A stretch of 6,779 bases of DNA from Rubrivivax sp. (lineage in GTDB: Bacteria > Pseudomonadota > Gammaproteobacteria > Burkholderiales > Burkholderiaceae_C): assembly GCA_020851615.1 (NCBI GenBank), contig JADZCL010000243.1, positions 1 through 6,779 on the forward strand, given 5' to 3'. Every line of letters starts with the position of its first letter. Positions within the stretch are counted from its first letter, which is position 1. A program made the translations under genes and the position numbers. Below are positions 5,115 to 6,779 of this stretch, in pieces. Below the pieces are notes generated by a model. The model was given only the letters and a program-made list of their open reading frames with translations, made no database searches and was not told the origin of the DNA.

Positions 5115-6779
5115 GGCGCGGGGCCGAGCACGACCCGATTGCGCCCGCCGCGCTTGGCGGCGTAGAGCGCGCGGTCGGCGCCGCCGATGGCGTGTTCCTG
5201 TGCGTCATCCGGATGCAGCGCATGCACGCCGATGCTGGCGGTGACGGCCAGCCCGGCAGCCAGCGTCGACCAGTCATGCGCCGCGATGGCCAGGCGCAGC
5301 CGCTCACACGCTGCCTGCGCGTGCGCCGGCGACGCCCCATGCAGCAACGCGACGAATTCCTCGCCGCCCCAGCGCGCGACGAAGTCGGGTTCGCGAAAGC
5401 CCTGTGCCAGCAGCGCACCGATGGCACGCAACACCTCGTCGCCCAGCATGTGGCCATGACGGTCGTTGATGGCCTTGAAGTGGTCGATGTCGACGATTGC
5501 CAGGCAGGCCGCGGTGGGGGTCGTCGTCGCCCGCTGCAGCAGATCGTGCAAGCGCACCTCGAGCGCCCGCCGGTTGGGCAAGCCGGTGAGCACATCGAGG
5601 TGTGCGTCCCGCCCGAGCTGCTGTGCCTTGTGCTGCAAGCGGTCGCGTTCGGCACGCAGCACGAGGGCGCGCTCGCGCTCGATCTGCGCCTCGTGCGCGG
5701 CGCGCTCGGCGTCGGCGCGCGAGCGCTCGATCTCGGCACGGGCCAGCAGCACGCGCAGTTGCGCGTCATCGCGGCGGCGAAAGCGCCGCTGCTCCAGATC
5801 GAACAGGCGTTCGTGGTGGCGCAAGGCCGCCTCGAGGTCGCCCTGCGCCTTGCAGGCCTGGTAGAGGCGCTTGTGGAGTTCGGGCGCCAGCGCGGCGTCG
5901 TTGGCGATCTGGGGATCGGCGAGGGCGCTCTCGCAGACTGCGCGCGCCTCGTCGGTGCGGTCGAGCTTGATGAGTGCCAGCGCACGCATCTCGATCTGGG
6001 CGCGCACCATCCGGGCAAAGCCGTGCGTGCGTGCCAGGGTCACCACGTCATCGAGCATCTGCAGCGATTCCGTCAAGCGGCCCATGCGACCCAGTGCCTG
6101 CGCCTGGTTGATGAGCGCCACGACGTCGCGGTAGGCGCTGGGGGCGCCGAGGGTGGCGCGGCGTGCACTGTCGAAGCTGGCAAGCGCCGCGGCATGGCGT
6201 TCCTGCGCCAGCGCCGTCTGCCCGGCGTCGGTCAGCAGCAGGGCCTCTTCCCCCTGCGCGTCGCCCAGCATCGTGTAGGCGCGAAAGATCTGGTCGGTGT
6301 CGCCGATGGCCTGCGCCAGGGCCAGCGCCTGGCGGGCGAATTCGCAGCCCCGGTCCGGCTTGCTCAGTCGTGTGTAGGCGCGTGCCAGGCGTGACAGGGC
6401 CAGGCACTGCAGCGCCGGCTGGCCACTGCGCTGGGCGCAGTCCAGTGCGGTGAGGGCGTAGTCCAGCGCCTCGCCCGAGAGGTCGAGCTGGTCTGCCGAC
6501 AGGGCCATCACGCCCAGCAGTTCGGCCCGCGCGCCCGGATCCTGCGCCGGCCCCAGGCTGGCCAGCATGCGCTGCCCTTGCGCAACGGTCTGCTCGTCGT
6601 TGCCGCTGCGCTGCAGGTGCATGAGCTGCAGGGTGGCTGCACGCATGGCCAGGCCCGGCGCGCGCTCCTGCATGGCAAGCTCCCACGCCGCGCGGGCGTG
6701 GACGATGCCGCGGCCGTGGTCGTTGCTCTCGAGGCAGCGCTGGGCCGCGTCCAGCTCGCTGGCCGCGGTCGGCTCGGGC
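5111..6779 (-). CDS. TPR-repeat diguanylate cyclase (GGDEF), 5' end outside window
   Basis: The frame runs from the right edge of the window to a stop at 5111-5113, giving about 555 visible residues; the start lies beyond 6779. Using Met at 6673-6671 as residue 1, the first 290 or so residues are Ala/Leu-rich helical repeats with TPR-like spacing (for example ALQCLALSRLARAYTRL). A charged coiled coil rich in ERxRA/AERA patterns follows at about 300-350. A complete GGDEF domain (about 355-518) comes last, with DxLTGLPNRRA, the metal-binding VDIDHFKAINDRHGH..GDEVL, and the active-site GGEEF at 436-440. An RxxD inhibitory site (REPD) lies exactly five residues before GGEEF. The enzyme should make cyclic di-GMP from two GTP and be subject to product inhibition. 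No membrane segment is visible in this part, so it looks cytoplasmic, with the TPRs as a probable protein-binding input. In-frame coding continues past Met 6673 with TPR-like sequence, so that Met is not the start. Confidence 0.93.
   Translation of the reverse strand, partial: PEPTAASELDAAQRCLESNDHGRGIVHARAAWELAMQERAPGLAMRAATLQLMHLQRSGNDEQTVAQGQRMLASLGPAQDPGARAELLGVMALSADQLDLSGEALDYALTALDCAQRSGQPALQCLALSRLARAYTRLSKPDRGCEFARQALALAQAIGDTDQIFRAYTMLGDAQGEEALLLTDAGQTALAQERHAAALASFDSARRATLGAPSAYRDVVALINQAQALGRMGRLTESLQMLDDVVTLARTHGFARMVRAQIEMRALALIKLDRTDEARAVCESALADPQIANDAALAPELHKRLYQACKAQGDLEAALRHHERLFDLEQRRFRRRDDAQLRVLLARAEIERSRADAERAAHEAQIERERALVLRAERDRLQHKAQQLGRDAHLDVLTGLPNRRALEVRLHDLLQRATTTPTAACLAIVDIDHFKAINDRHGHMLGDEVLRAIGALLAQGFREPDFVARWGGEEFVALLHGASPAHAQAACERLRLAIAAHDWSTLAAGLAVTASIGVHALHPDDAQEHAIGGADRALYAAKRGGRNRVVLGPAP

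Noticed and set aside
4826..6394. A 522-codon + strand open frame across the diguanylate cyclase gene
   Set aside because: It is likewise the codon-aligned antisense shadow of a clear GGDEF gene, and it overlaps the end of bfr out of frame. No protein motifs and no ribosome-binding site.
1..6779. tRNA, rRNA, CRISPR arrays, insertion sequences, phage or attachment sites
   Set aside because: I saw no direct-repeat arrays, transposase or integrase motifs, or tRNA-like folds. Coding and short intergenic regions account for the whole window, and no gap exceeds 100 bp.

Overview
The window is GC-rich, gene-dense bacterial DNA with strong third-position G/C bias. The protein families suggest a proteobacterium: a PAS-rich HisKA_2 kinase paired with an ANTAR response regulator, a bacterioferritin, and a TPR-coupled diguanylate cyclase. 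My best guess is a betaproteobacterium of the Rhodocyclales/Burkholderiales kind. That is inferred from general resemblance; the window has no rRNA or other phylogenetic marker.

Layout on the + strand: the last 43 codons of an unrecognised gene (1-132); a soluble 1231-residue sensor kinase with about eight PAS-like modules and a C-terminal HisKA_2/HATPase core (146-3841); a possible ten-codon bridging ORF (3838-3870); a REC-ANTAR response regulator (3867-4532); a 97-bp intergenic region that can form strong, mutually exclusive hairpins; and a bacterioferritin-family gene (4630-5097). On the - strand, and convergent with the bacterioferritin gene (13 bp between the stop codons), is the 3' part of a TPR + coiled-coil + GGDEF diguanylate cyclase (5111 to beyond 6779).

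The kinase and regulator look like one two-component unit. The PAS modules would sense cytoplasmic signals, a His in the EVHHRIKNN box would be phosphorylated, and the phosphoryl group would pass to Asp72 of the regulator. The regulator's output is an ANTAR domain, which in characterised relatives (AmiR, NasR/NasT, EutV) binds RNA hairpins and prevents transcription termination. Control would therefore act on RNA rather than on promoter DNA.

Three points deserve attention. The RR-bfr junction can fold into two competing hairpins, an attenuator-like geometry directly downstream of an antiterminator-type gene. The bacterioferritin-like protein lacks both the usual haem ligand (Met52 is Thr) and one ferroxidase ligand (Glu94 is Val). 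The kinase and regulator genes appear to be joined by a minigene that uses an ATGA overlap at each end. Nothing in the window indicates a mobile element, CRISPR array, rRNA or tRNA.
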